Below are positions 17,139 to 28,869 of a DNA stretch of 64,000 nucleotides, in pieces. The notes beneath the pieces are model-generated. The model made no database searches. It was given only the letters and a program-made list of their open reading frames with translations, and was not told the origin of the DNA. Position 1 is the stretch's first letter; each line of letters starts with the position of its first letter. The translations under genes and the position numbers were made by a program. The stretch comes from Planctomycetota bacterium (GTDB taxonomy: Bacteria > Planctomycetota > OFTM77), in NCBI GenBank assembly GCA_029260795.1, contig JAJDCO010000097.1, forward strand, positions 1 through 64,000. The letters are read 5' to 3'.

Positions 17139-18578
17139 ATGCGCCGCACGAAGATCGTCGCGACCTTGGGACCGGCGACGCGGAATCGCGAGCGCTTGGA
17201 GGAGATCCTCCGCGCTGGAGTCGACGTGATCCGCTTGAACTTCTCACATGGCACACCCGAGGAGCATGAGCGGGACTACCTTCTCGTGCGAACGATTGCC
17301 GAGGAGCTCGGTCGCCCCGTCGCGATCCTGCAGGACCTTCAAGGGCCCAAGATCCGAGTGGGCCAGGTCGAAGGTGACGAGGTCGAGCTGGTGACCGGCG
17401 GTCGTGTGGTGCTCTCGACTCGCCCCGGTCCGAGCGACGCTCAGACCATCACGACCAGCTATCAAGACCTGCCAAGCGTCGTGTCTCCCGACGATCCGAT
17501 CCTTCTCGACGACGGGCTCATCGAGCTTCGAGTGGTCGAAGTGCGATCGCAGGATGTTCACTGCGATATCGTCTGTGGGGGCATCCTGCGTTCACGGAAG
17601 GGCATCAACATCCCGCGCTCCGCGACCACCCTGCCGGCTCTCACCGAGAAGGACGTCAAGGACCTCGAGGTGGGGCTGAAGCTCGGGGTCGACTACGTCG
17701 CGCTCTCGTTCGTGCGCAGCGCGGCCGATCTGGTAGTCGTCAAGGAGAAGATTGCCGAGCACGGGCTGGATACTCCCGTCATCGCCAAGATCGAGAAGCC
17801 CCAGGCCGTCGACAACCTCGAGGAGATCCTCGCCAGCTGCGAGGGCATCATGGTGGCCCGGGGCGATCTCGGTGTGGAGATGTATCCGGCTCAGGTGCCG
17901 CTGATCCAAAAGCGAGCCATCCGGTTGGCAGGCCAGCGGCGTCGTGTCTCGATCACCGCCACGCAGATGCTCGAGTCGATGACCCACTCTCCGCGACCGA
18001 CTCGCGCCGAAGCCAGTGACGTCGCCAATGCGATCCTCGATGGCACCGATGCCGTGATGCTCTCGGGTGAGACGGCCGTCGGTGACTTCCCGGTCCAGAC
18101 CGTGCAACAGATGGTCCGCATCGCAGAGTCGACCGAGCCGGCCTTGTTCGATGACCGGATCTACTCGGCCGACCCCGACCCGGACGAGACGACGAGCTTT
18201 CAGGACGCCATCATCCATGCCGCCGTGCTCCTCGCCGACGAGCTTGACGCGCAGGCGATCGTCGTCTTCACAGAGTCAGGGCGTACGGCCCGCCGGCTTT
18301 CGCTGCGCCGGCCCGAGAACGAGGTCTTTGCCTTCAGCTATCGCCCCGAGACCGTCCGCCGCCTCGCCCTCATCTGGGGAGTGCAACCCCTCCGCTTGAC
18401 CGATCGCTACCATCGGACCCGCGATCTCCTCCGCGACGCCGAGCGCATCCTGCTCGCCGAGAAGCACGTCGCCGAAGGCGATACGATCGTGATGATCGCC
18501 GGCTACCAAATGGCCGAAGGCGCGGCGAACATGCTCAAGATCCACCGCGCTGGCGAGGGGATACAGAGCGAGTTCTGA
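17139..18578 (+). CDS. pyk: Pyruvate kinase
   Basis: Final ATP-forming step of glycolysis: phosphoenolpyruvate plus ADP to pyruvate. The 479-residue protein shows every expected block: TKIVATLGPA at the N-terminus, VIRLNFSHG, LQDLQGPKIRVG, the catalytic-lysine region IAKIEKPQAVDNLEEIL, the metal-binding MVARGDLGVEM, and TQMLESM...PTRAEASDVANAI with DGTDAVMLSGETAVG. The C-terminal allosteric domain is present. CAGGAGG precedes the ATG. It converges on the dCTP deaminase gene, with three hairpins in the 162-base gap between the two stops. Confidence 0.97.
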   Translation: MRRTKIVATLGPATRNRERLEEILRAGVDVIRLNFSHGTPEEHERDYLLVRTIAEELGRPVAILQDLQGPKIRVGQVEGDEVELVTGGRVVLSTRPGPSDAQTITTSYQDLPSVVSPDDPILLDDGLIELRVVEVRSQDVHCDIVCGGILRSRKGINIPRSATTLPALTEKDVKDLEVGLKLGVDYVALSFVRSAADLVVVKEKIAEHGLDTPVIAKIEKPQAVDNLEEILASCEGIMVARGDLGVEMYPAQVPLIQKRAIRLAGQRRRVSITATQMLESMTHSPRPTRAEASDVANAILDGTDAVMLSGETAVGDFPVQTVQQMVRIAESTEPALFDDRIYSADPDPDETTSFQDAIIHAAVLLADELDAQAIVVFTESGRTARRLSLRRPENEVFAFSYRPETVRRLALIWGVQPLRLTDRYHRTRDLLRDAERILLAEKHVAEGDTIVMIAGYQMAEGAANMLKIHRAGEGIQSEF

Positions 18579-18672
18579 GCTTCGGAGCACGAGTGGGAGG
18601 GCGGCATGGGACAGGCATCTTCCGAGCCTCCCGGGGGGCCACTCCCTCGTTTGGCAGCTGGTCGTGAGTGGA

Positions 18673-18734
18673 GGCCCGAAGGGCCCGGCGGCCCGAAGGG
18701 CCGGCAGAGAACAGCCCAGGGCGTTAGCCCTGGG
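18673..18734. repeat. Stacked hairpins between convergent genes (bidirectional terminator or dispersed repeat)
   Basis: Three perfect hairpins lie in a row: GGCCC-GAA-GGGCC at 18673-18685, GGCCC-GAA-GGGCC at 18690-18702, and CCCAGGGC-GTTA-GCCCTGGG at 18715-18734 (8-bp stem, 4-base loop). No long T-run follows. They sit between the stops of pyk and dcd, where a bidirectional transcription end is expected. From memory, palindromes of this wording recur in Planctomycetota genomes. That is recollection, not a search result. Confidence 0.6.
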
Positions 18735-18740
18735 TCGGCT

Positions 18741-19895
18741 CTATTCCCGGGGGGCCTGCATCCTCGAGCGCTCGACGTTCACGAAGTGCTTGCTGAGTCG
18801 GAGGCCTTGGCCCTGGTAGCTGGAGCCGAGGGAGGCGTCGCCGTAGAGCCGGCGGGGTTGGCTCTTGGTGCGGTAGAACTTCAGCTTGAAGAAGACTTGG
18901 TTGTCCTCGATCAGGAAGGGCACGTCGTGCGGACGCACCTCCAGGACGGCGGCAGTGCCTTGAAGCTCGCCGCGGCCGTGCCCAAAGCCATTGTCGAAGA
19001 AGCCGGCGTAGTTCGTCCGGAGCTCACCCATGCCGACGTCGTAGGCGACCATCTCGGCGGCGAGGTGGGGCGGCACGCGAACGCGGTCCCGGGACGCGAA
19101 GATGTAGAACTCCTCGGGCTCGAGGATCAGGGACGAGTCGCTCGTTCGGATCGGCTCCCAGAACTCGTCGATCGCGAGCGCTCCGACCTCGGCCAGGTCC
19201 ACGATCGGGGTGTATCTTCGAGCGCGATAGCCGATCACGTCGGCGGGAGTGGAGCCTTGAAGGCCAACCCGCATCACGAGGCCGTCGTCGAAGACGATCC
19301 GCTCGCTGGAGAACGGCTCGCCGCCTCGATCGAAGAGGAGCGGCGCCCGCTCGTGCTCCGCTCGGAGCTCTTTGTCCTGCACTTCGCAAGGGCCGTCGAA
19401 GAACCGGATCTGGTTCAACGTGAGCCCCGGGCGAACGCGAACGGGAAAAGACCGCGGCACGACCTCGAGATAGACCGGACCGTGATAGCCGGCGGCGATG
19501 TCGTCGAAGCGGGAGCTGCGGTCGGTGATGATCCGGGTGAACAGGTCGAGGCGTCCGGTCGAGCTCTTGGGATTGGAGCGAGCCGATAGCGAAGCCGGCA
19601 GGGCGAGGGACTCGACGAGGGGAAACAGGTAAGCCTGCCCGATCTCGAGCACGACGCCCCGCTCGAGGTCGACCGGGTAGAGCATGAGCTTCTCGAGCTT
19701 CTTCTCGATGGGCCCATCCTCGGGAAGGAAGCCGGATCGGATGCGGTAGCCATGGGATCCGAGCCGCAGGTCGAGACTGGCCGGCTGGATCTGTCCCGGG
19801 CCGACGGGCTCATCGCCTCGGATGGCTCCCGAGGCGATGAGCTCCTCGATCTGGTGATCGACGAGGATCCCGCCAGACGCTTCGTGGGGTGGCAT
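18741..19895 (-). CDS. dcd: dCTP deaminase, long two-domain form
   Basis: Converts dCTP to dUTP, the precursor for dTMP synthesis. At 384 residues it is about twice the usual trimeric Dcd and matches the bidomain family (Dcd-like fold repeated). The first domain shows [10 protein letters not shown] and [20 protein letters not shown] with the conserved Ser/Arg region. [24 protein letters not shown] closes it. The second domain repeats the fold with [29 protein letters not shown] and a basic C-terminus. The ATG at 19895 is the first sensible start; the open frame upstream is antisense to sucC. It diverges from sucC. Confidence 0.85.
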   Translation of the reverse strand: MPPHEASGGILVDHQIEELIASGAIRGDEPVGPGQIQPASLDLRLGSHGYRIRSGFLPEDGPIEKKLEKLMLYPVDLERGVVLEIGQAYLFPLVESLALPASLSARSNPKSSTGRLDLFTRIITDRSSRFDDIAAGYHGPVYLEVVPRSFPVRVRPGLTLNQIRFFDGPCEVQDKELRAEHERAPLLFDRGGEPFSSERIVFDDGLVMRVGLQGSTPADVIGYRARRYTPIVDLAEVGALAIDEFWEPIRTSDSSLILEPEEFYIFASRDRVRVPPHLAAEMVAYDVGMGELRTNYAGFFDNGFGHGRGELQGTAAVLEVRPHDVPFLIEDNQVFFKLKFYRTKSQPRRLYGDASLGSSYQGQGLRLSKHFVNVERSRMQAPRE

Positions 19896-20111
19896 CACGC
19901 CTCCGTCATTCTTGGACTTACGACGACGGCCGGGCCGCCATTTTTGGAGTTGACGGTGCCGCGGCCGCTCCAGTATGGTCCGGAATCTTCGTGCGCGGTC
20001 GGGGTCGTTATACAATTCCCTTCCCTGCCGCGAAATACCGCTTTCATCGCGACGCGCGAGGCCGGAGTGCTCGGCGTGTCGATTCAGCCGGTCTGGGGAA
20101 CGACCCGTTTC

Positions 20112-21293
<1,182 letters not shown>

Positions 21294-21324
21294 CGCTCGA
21301 ACGAGACGAGGAAACGATTCCGAG

Positions 21325-22194
21325 ATGAGCATTCTGGTCGACAAGTCGACGAAAGTCCTCTGCCAAGGGCTGACCGGCAGGCAGGGTCAGTTCCACACCG
21401 AGCAGGCGATCGAGTACGGCACACAGATGGTCGGGGGAGTGACCCCGGGCAAGGGCGGCGAGAAGGTCTTGGGCTTGCCAGTCTTCGACTCGGTTCGCGA
21501 GGCTCGCGAAAAGACGGGCGCTCGCGCCACCGTGATCTACGTGCCGCCCCCCTTCGCCGCCGATGCGATCATGGAGGCTGTGGATGCCGAGCTCGATTTG
21601 GCGATCTGCATCACCGAAGGAATTCCGACGCGCGACATGATCGCCGTCAAAGCCTTCATGGAAGGCAAGAAGACCCGCCTCGTCGGGCCAAACTGTCCCG
21701 GCGTCATCACGCCGGGGGAGTGTAAGATCGGAATCATGCCCGGCTACATTCACAAGCCGGGTAAGGTCGGGATCGTCTCTCGCAGTGGCACGCTCACCTA
21801 CGAAGCCGTTTGGCAGGTCAGCCAGCTCGGACTCGGGCAGTCGACCTGTGTCGGAATCGGTGGAGATCCCGTCAACGGGACCGGGTTCATCGACGTACTG
21901 GAGCTGTTCCAGCAGGATCCGGGTACCGAGGCCGTCATCATGATCGGGGAGATCGGTGGGTCAGCCGAGGAAGAAGCCGCTGCTTTCATTCGGGAGAACA
22001 TGAACAAGCCGGTGGTCGGCTTCATCGCGGGACGGACCGCGCCCAAGGGCAAGCGGATGGGTCACGCGGGTGCCATCATCGCAGGCGGCAAAGGAACCGC
22101 CGCCGAGAAAGTCGAGGCGCTCAAGGCAGCGGGTGTCCACATCGCGGACAACCCGTCGGTCTTGGGCAAGACCCTCGCGCCCCTGCTCGTCTGA
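21325..22194 (+). CDS. sucD: Succinyl-CoA synthetase alpha subunit
   Basis: Carries the phosphohistidine and CoA-binding site of succinyl-CoA synthetase. The 289-residue protein begins [11 protein letters not shown] and shows [19 protein letters not shown] (CoA loop), [39 protein letters not shown], and the active-site segment [16 protein letters not shown] containing the His that is phosphorylated. It lies 31 bases after sucC. The next gene downstream (zinc-ribbon/STAS) is separated by about 100 bases. Confidence 0.96.
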   Translation: MSILVDKSTKVLCQGLTGRQGQFHTEQAIEYGTQMVGGVTPGKGGEKVLGLPVFDSVREAREKTGARATVIYVPPPFAADAIMEAVDAELDLAICITEGIPTRDMIAVKAFMEGKKTRLVGPNCPGVITPGECKIGIMPGYIHKPGKVGIVSRSGTLTYEAVWQVSQLGLGQSTCVGIGGDPVNGTGFIDVLELFQQDPGTEAVIMIGEIGGSAEEEAAAFIRENMNKPVVGFIAGRTAPKGKRMGHAGAIIAGGKGTAAEKVEALKAAGVHIADNPSVLGKTLAPLLV

Positions 22195-22292
22195 GCACGG
22201 CTTCCCCCCCGGGCGGTGGGGAGTGAGTGATCGGACGCACTCTCGAGGCGTGAGATCGGGCCACATGGCTCTCGTTTGGGAGGACGGAGACC

Positions 22293-22769
22293 ATGAAATG
22301 TGAACGTTGCGGCAGCGATCTGACCTTTTCGCTCGAGCTGGTCAAAGAAGGCCGAGCTTACGAGTGTTGGCGCTGCGTCTGTGAGTTTCGAGTCATGGCC
22401 GAGCGAGCGCTCACTCGCCTCAGTCGCGAGATTCTCCGAGAGGGGGAGGTCCTCGTCGTCCGGCTCCAATGTCGAAATCTCTATCTGTTCGACCGACGGG
22501 TCTTCCACGAGTTCATGCGGACCATCTTTCGTGAGCTTCGTGAAGACCCGCGAAGCGTGATGCTCAACCTCGCCGAGGTCGCCTACCTTCCGGAGATGTT
22601 TTTCCGGTCGATCGTGCGGCTGAAGCGCTTCCTCGATCGCATGGGCTGCCGCTTGACGATCATCAACTCGTCGGCGGTCTTCCGTCATACTCTCGCTGGA
22701 GCTCAAGTGGACCCCGAGAATGTCCTGTTCCGGAGCGAAGACGAAGCGGTCCGGTCCGTTCGGGCCTGA
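22293..22769 (+). CDS. Zinc-ribbon protein with STAS-like domain
   Basis: A 158-residue protein. Residues 1-31 carry two Cys-x2-Cys knuckles (CERC and CWRC), a typical zinc ribbon. From about residue 50 the pattern EVLVVRLQCRNLYLFDRRVFHEFMR, then SVMLNLAEVAYLPEMFFRSIVRLKRFL, then RLTIINSS, follows the beta-alpha layout of STAS domains, as in anti-anti-sigma factors. The central Asn-Leu-Ala-Glu-Val strand sits where the D-S/T site of SpoIIAA would lie, but there is no matching Ser at the helix start, so phosphorylation control is uncertain. It lies downstream of sucD and upstream of a 670-base gene-free region. Confidence 0.55.
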   Translation: MKCERCGSDLTFSLELVKEGRAYECWRCVCEFRVMAERALTRLSREILREGEVLVVRLQCRNLYLFDRRVFHEFMRTIFRELREDPRSVMLNLAEVAYLPEMFFRSIVRLKRFLDRMGCRLTIINSSAVFRHTLAGAQVDPENVLFRSEDEAVRSVRA

Positions 22770-23441
22770 GCGCTCCGTCTCGAAAGACGGGGCGCCCCAT
22801 CCATGGCGTGCGGGAAGAGAGGCTTCGCTCGCCGATCGACTAGGCCCTGGTGTTGCAAAACGAAATGCTCCAGACCGTTCCCTCGGAGGCCCGAATTCAT
22901 TCGGGTGGGAGGTCGTCAACCTCGCCTCCGCTCGATCAGGCGGATTGAACGTTGAACGTTCAACGTTGAACGTTCAGATCTTCAAGTCGGCGCGCTGTAG
23001 CTTGTTCAACGCTCGGGTTTCAGTTCGCTTCGCAGTCGGTCTCGCGTGACGATTGCCGTCGGTGGCTCTGCCTTCTCGCACGTGCATGGAGTACAGAGAC
23101 CCGAACGGAGTTCGACAGGTCGCGCCACTTCCTCCTCGTGGCCTGTCGGCGGGGCGATCTGCCTTCGAAGAGCCTGGGTGAGAGAGCGGTGCGCGAGAAG
23201 CCCTCCCGCTCGACTGCACCCTGGTGTTGCAACACGAAATGCTCCAGACCGTCCCCTCGGAGGCCCGACTTCATAGGAACGGGAGGCGATCGCCCAATCG
23301 GGGCGACGTCACTCCCGAGGCCCCGTCCGACCGAGCCTTGGCTTGTTGGGTCGCCAGCGGCCCGCTATGCTGAGTGCATCGAGCCAGTTCGCCCGACGAT
23401 GCGTTGGATCGGACGGTGTTCGCAGTCATTGAGGTTGAACA
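22770..23441. repeat. Gene-free region with two copies of a dispersed repeat
   Basis: No coding frame is supported. Copy B of the dispersed repeat runs 22851-22914 and copy C 23226-23286; the stretch CAGACCGTYCCCTCGGAGGC is shared. Between them, 22945-22975 consists of GAACGTT-type half-sites in alternating orientation. A second block at 23094-23195 resembles 53766-53865. Near the tatA end, TTGTTG at 23343-23348 and TATGCT at 23366-23371, spaced 17 bases, form a weak promoter candidate for tatA-mobA. Confidence 0.6.
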
Positions 23442-23702
23442 ATGTTGGAAGCACTCTGGACCGTCGGTACCGAAAGAGCCGTTCTGGCTTGGACCTTCGG
23501 ACCCCTGGAGATCGCCGTCATCGGGGTCGTGGCGGTCCTAATCTTTGGTAAGCGCATCCCCGAGGTCGCTCGGTCGATGGGGCGGGGGATCACCGAGTTC
23601 AAGCGAGGGATCAAAGAAGATCCCGAAGACGCGCCCTCCGAGGTCGAGAATCGCGACGCGACGCCGAAGAGCACCGAGCACGACCCCGCCGTGAAGTCGT
23701 AA
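23442..23702 (+). CDS. tatA: Twin-arginine translocase subunit TatA/TatE
   Basis: Membrane subunit that assembles the protein-conducting element of the Tat pathway for folded proteins. The 86-residue protein has the TatA pattern: a short lead, the transmembrane helix FGPLEIAVIGVVAVLIFG with the conserved GP(L/T)E entry and FG hinge, then the amphipathic helix KRIPEVARSMGRGITEFKRG and an acidic, disordered tail. The mobA start codon lies two bases beyond its stop. tatB and tatC are not in the window. The N-terminal lead of about 18 residues is longer than usual, so a start a few codons downstream is possible. Confidence 0.88.
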   Translation: MLEALWTVGTERAVLAWTFGPLEIAVIGVVAVLIFGKRIPEVARSMGRGITEFKRGIKEDPEDAPSEVENRDATPKSTEHDPAVKS

Positions 23703-23703
23703 C

Positions 23704-24354
23704 GTGGCCGGGCGGCGTCTCAGACGCTCGCCCGCAACCGGCCTGATCATCGCCGGCGGCGCCGGGCGAAGGCTAGGCCGAGGACCCAAGGCTCACGTCG
23801 AGCTGGGCGGAAGAGCCTTGACAGAGTGGGTTGCGATCCGGCTCCGATCGATCTGTGACGAGCTGATCGTCTCCGCCGGAGAGCTCTCGGGGCTCGACCA
23901 CCTGGGACGGGTTATTCGAGATTATCGACCTGGAGAAGGACCCTTGGCGGGACTCGAGTCCGGCCTCGCCGCTGCCCGACACGACGCCGTGATCGTCGTG
24001 GGCTGCGACATGCCCTTTCTCTCTGCCGACCTGCTCGCCTTTCAGCTGAGGGATCTCGAGCCCGGCGGGGCAACTCTCCTTCGTGTGGGCGGCCAGCCCC
24101 AGCCACTCCATGGGGTTTACTCGCGCTCACTCGCACCCGTGGTTGCGCGGCACCTGGACTCCGGGGCGCGCTCTTTGCTGTCCTTCCTGGAGGGAATCCC
24201 AGTTCGCTGGGTCGACGAAGCCGATGCCGTGCAACTGGATCCGAGTGGAAGGTCGAGCTGGAACGTCAACACGGCAGAGGATCTGTCGCGCGCAGAGCGG
24301 GAGCTCTCACCGGAAGGACTGCGCGGGCCGGGCGACGCGCGATTTCTCGATTGA
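23704..24354 (+). CDS. mobA: Molybdenum cofactor guanylyltransferase
   Basis: Transfers GMP from GTP to molybdopterin to give the guanine dinucleotide form of the cofactor. The 216-residue protein shows the nucleotidyltransferase P-loop-like GLIIAGGAGRRLGRGPKA, GPLAGLESGL, the metal-binding GCDMPFL, QPLHGVY, and NVNTAEDL near the C-terminus, all in MobA order. It starts at GTG almost touching tatA. The pairing is sensible because many molybdoenzymes are exported by Tat. The alternative reading as another sugar-nucleotide transferase is less likely given NVNTAEDL. Confidence 0.83.
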   Translation: MAGRRLRRSPATGLIIAGGAGRRLGRGPKAHVELGGRALTEWVAIRLRSICDELIVSAGELSGLDHLGRVIRDYRPGEGPLAGLESGLAAARHDAVIVVGCDMPFLSADLLAFQLRDLEPGGATLLRVGGQPQPLHGVYSRSLAPVVARHLDSGARSLLSFLEGIPVRWVDEADAVQLDPSGRSSWNVNTAEDLSRAERELSPEGLRGPGDARFLD

Positions 24355-24379
24355 TTTCGGGATAGCGCGTCCCTATATA
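24351..24379 (+). promoter_or_regulatory. Candidate sigma-70 promoter of the polyprenyl synthase gene
   Basis: TTGATT at 24351-24356 and TATATA at 24374-24379 are separated by 17 bases, overlapping the mobA stop codon and about 110 bases upstream of the next start. The AT-rich patch stands out from its GC-rich surroundings. Confidence 0.45.
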
Positions 24380-24487
24380 CGGTTCCGCCAAAGCAAGCTG
24401 TCGCAAAGGTTTCGGAACCATCGCGGTTCTGGCTGCCCCTGCCGAACTCGAGTTTGAGCCCTGGTCCGAGCCCGCTGGGAGGCCCGC

Positions 24488-25459
24488 GTGGAGTTGAGGG
24501 ATATCTATCGTCCGATCGCTTCCGAGATGGAAGCCACGGCCGCGGCGTTGGATCGTGAGTTCACGACCGATGCCCCTCACCTGGCACCCTTGTTCCGACA
24601 CCTTCGAGGCTATCGGGGCAAGATGCTGCGGCCTGCCCTCGTCCTTCTGTCGGCCCAGGCGTGCGAAGGTCTCACCGACGAGCACGTCCAAGTGGCCGTC
24701 ATCGTCGAGATGATCCACACCGCGACGCTCGTGCACGACGACGTCCTGGACGAGGCTCATCTGCGACGAGGGATTCAGAGCATCAACCGCTTCCGCGGCA
24801 ACGAGGCGGCGGTCTTGCTCGGCGATCAGATCTACGCCCGCGCCTTCTCGATCTCGACCTCACTGTCTTCCCAGGTCGCGTCCCGGGTCCTGTCCAATAC
24901 GACGCAGGTCATCTGTGAAGGCGAGATCGCCCAAGTCTTCAACCGCGACAACTTCGAGCTCACGGAGGAGGACTACTTCCGCATCATCGCGCAGAAGACC
25001 GGAGCTCTCTATGGAGCGTCCTGCGAGCTGGGAGCCCGCTATGCCGGAGCCGACGAGGAGAGCGTTGCCGCCCTCGAGGGCTATGGCGCGAACCTGGGTG
25101 CGGCGTTCCAGGTGATCGACGACCTCCTCGATTTGTCCGGCGAAGAGGCCACGGTCGGAAAATCCCTCGGCACCGATTTGGAGAAGGGGAAAATGACGCT
25201 GCCCCTCATCCTTCTGCGGGACGGGTTACCGGCTCGAGAGCGTGAGACGCTTCGGGAGATCTGGTCGTCGGAAGCGAATGCGACGGAAAAGCGGCGGCGG
25301 CTTCATGAGCTGGGGCTGCTCGGGACCATCGACGAGAGCTATCGTCGCGCCGACGATCTGATCCGCGCCAGCCTGATCGGTTTGGAGAAGCTCCCGGACA
25401 ACGAGGCCCGCCAGCTCCTGTCCTCGATCGCAGAGTTTGTCCTCTGCCGGCGTAAGTGA
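24488..25459 (+). CDS. Polyprenyl diphosphate synthase (trans, long-chain)
   Basis: Chain-elongating prenyltransferase that adds isopentenyl diphosphate to an allylic primer. The 323-residue protein has GYRGKMLRPALVLL, the first Asp-rich motif LVHDDVLDEAHLRRG and the second QVIDDLLDLSG followed by GKSLGTDLEKGKMTLPLI. The residues just before the first Asp-rich motif are small (Thr-Ala-Thr-Leu), which in this family goes with long products such as the side chains of quinones. It starts at GTG. A promoter candidate is just upstream. The product may supply isoprenoid precursors for quinone; the hopanoid genes elsewhere in the window need C15, so a shorter product cannot be excluded. Confidence 0.88.
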   Translation: MELRDIYRPIASEMEATAAALDREFTTDAPHLAPLFRHLRGYRGKMLRPALVLLSAQACEGLTDEHVQVAVIVEMIHTATLVHDDVLDEAHLRRGIQSINRFRGNEAAVLLGDQIYARAFSISTSLSSQVASRVLSNTTQVICEGEIAQVFNRDNFELTEEDYFRIIAQKTGALYGASCELGARYAGADEESVAALEGYGANLGAAFQVIDDLLDLSGEEATVGKSLGTDLEKGKMTLPLILLRDGLPARERETLREIWSSEANATEKRRRLHELGLLGTIDESYRRADDLIRASLIGLEKLPDNEARQLLSSIAEFVLCRRK

Positions 25460-25483
25460 TTTCCGTATCAGTTCGGAACGAGT

Positions 25484-25521
25484 TTGCCTCGATCTGGTGG
25501 TTCGCCTAAGATTCGGCGAAC
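25484..25521 (+). promoter_or_regulatory. Candidate promoter with overlapping inverted repeat, ccm operon
   Basis: TTGCCT at 25484-25489 and TAAGAT at 25507-25512 are spaced 17 bases. A perfect inverted repeat, GTTCGCC at 25500-25506 and GGCGAAC at 25515-25521, brackets the -10 hexamer, as an operator would. The ccmE start lies about 135 bases downstream. Confidence 0.42.
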
Positions 25522-25646
25522 TGCGCAGCCGGCTCGCGAGTTGCAGACTTCAGGCCGCTCCGCCGCGCGTCGATGGACGTTCTGGTGGAGTGGTGTTTTC
25601 GCGGCCACGCTGATATTGCCCCCGGGCGCCTTGGAGACAGTGATCG

Positions 25647-26108
25647 ATGAACAACATGGTCAAGTTCGGCATCTGTGGCGCGCTGATTCTCGGCGGCGTG
25701 ATTTGGCTCGCCATCGAGGCGCAGAGCGGTGACGGATCTCTGTACTACGTCAAGGTCGAGGAGATCGATTCCCTCGGCTCTTCCGCCTATGAGCGCCGTT
25801 TGAAGGTGGCCGGCAAGGTCGCCGCGGGATCGCGACGCTACGAAGGCGAGTGGCTGCACTTCTCGATCGAGGGCGAAAAGGGCGGACAGCTGCCGACCGA
25901 GTTCGCCTACCAGACCGAGGGCGTGCTGCCCGACAACTTCGACGACGGCGCGATGGTGATCGTCGAAGGCGTGCTTCATCAGGATCCCCGACGCTTCGAG
26001 GCCAAGCAGATCCAGACCAAGTGCTCCTCGAAGTACGAGGCGGATTATGACCAGAAGCGTAACGAGTATGAGGCGAGCCAAGAGACGGCTCGCGGTGCAG
26101 AGCGCTAA
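25647..26108 (+). CDS. ccmE: Cytochrome c maturation haem chaperone CcmE, Cys/Tyr type
   Basis: Membrane-anchored periplasmic OB-fold protein that carries haem to the CcmF/H ligase. The 153-residue protein has one N-terminal transmembrane helix (about 6-23) and a beta-barrel with RLKVAGKVA and AMVIVEGVLHQDPRRFEAKQI in family order. The haem-binding site of classical CcmE, HxxxY, is replaced by CSSKY (Cys126, Tyr130). This is the CxxxY class described in sulfate reducers and archaea. It is the first gene of an operon running to ccmC. A promoter candidate with an inverted repeat lies upstream. Confidence 0.9.
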   Translation: MNNMVKFGICGALILGGVIWLAIEAQSGDGSLYYVKVEEIDSLGSSAYERRLKVAGKVAAGSRRYEGEWLHFSIEGEKGGQLPTEFAYQTEGVLPDNFDDGAMVIVEGVLHQDPRRFEAKQIQTKCSSKYEADYDQKRNEYEASQETARGAER

Positions 26109-26141
26109 CGAGACGCGAAGCTCGTTGAAAGGTTCGGCTCG

Positions 26142-28281
<2,140 letters not shown>

Positions 28282-28298
<17 letters not shown>

Positions 28299-28836
28299 TC
28301 AACTCACGGCTCTGCTCACGGTGATGCTGCTGGTCGGAGGCGCCGCGGCTCCTCTCACGGCCTCCAGCTCCGGAAGCTGCTGCTCCGTCGAGCCTCAAGA
28401 AGAAGACGTCAGCCAGGGGATCACGCCCGAAGAGAGACGAGTTCAGGGCATCGGGGCCCAGCTCAACTGTCTGTGTCCCGGCTGTCGTGCCCAGATCTCG
28501 AACTGCCCACACGTGCAGTGTGGCTTCGCGGTCCCGGTGAGGGCCGAGATCGCCGCGATGGTCTCGGAGGGCCTGACCGACAAGGAGATCCTCGACAAGA
28601 TGGTCGAGAAGCACGGGACCGAGATCCTCTGCACACCCCCCGCCGAAGGCGTGAACATCGGTGCCTACTTGACGCCGGTGCTCTTCGTCCTGGGTGGCGC
28701 GATCGGCGCTGTCTTCCTCCTGTTGCGCTGGCAACGTAGTGCCCGTTTGCGGGCGGAGGAGTCCGAGAGTCGATCGCCCGCGGCCTCTCGACCGCTCGAC
28801 GACCGAGTCGAGGCTCATCTGTCCAACTTGGATTGA
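28282..28836 (+). CDS. ccmH: CcmH-like apocytochrome thiol oxidoreductase
   Basis: A 184-residue membrane-anchored protein. It has an N-terminal hydrophobic signal, a soluble domain and a transmembrane helix at about 130-150. CLCPGCRAQISNCPHVQC corresponds to the redox-active region of CcmH/NrfF but is richer in cysteine than the LRCxxC of proteobacterial CcmH. GLTDKEILDKMVEKHGTEILCTPP matches the conserved helical second half. The start is a TTG with AGGAGG six bases upstream, overlapping the end of ccmF by 17 bases. It likely keeps the apocytochrome haem-binding thiols reduced or docks the apoprotein. Confidence 0.8.
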
Positions 28837-28869
28837 AGTCAGGGCGAACTGGAACCGAGGACGAGGACC

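Noticed and set aside
22945-22975. CRISPR array or origin-type iterons
   Set aside because: The repeat units are about 7 bases with no spacers, and there is no cas gene, dnaA or AT-rich unwinding region.
22770-23441. Insertion sequence
   Set aside because: Repeats are short and no transposase frame or target duplication is visible.
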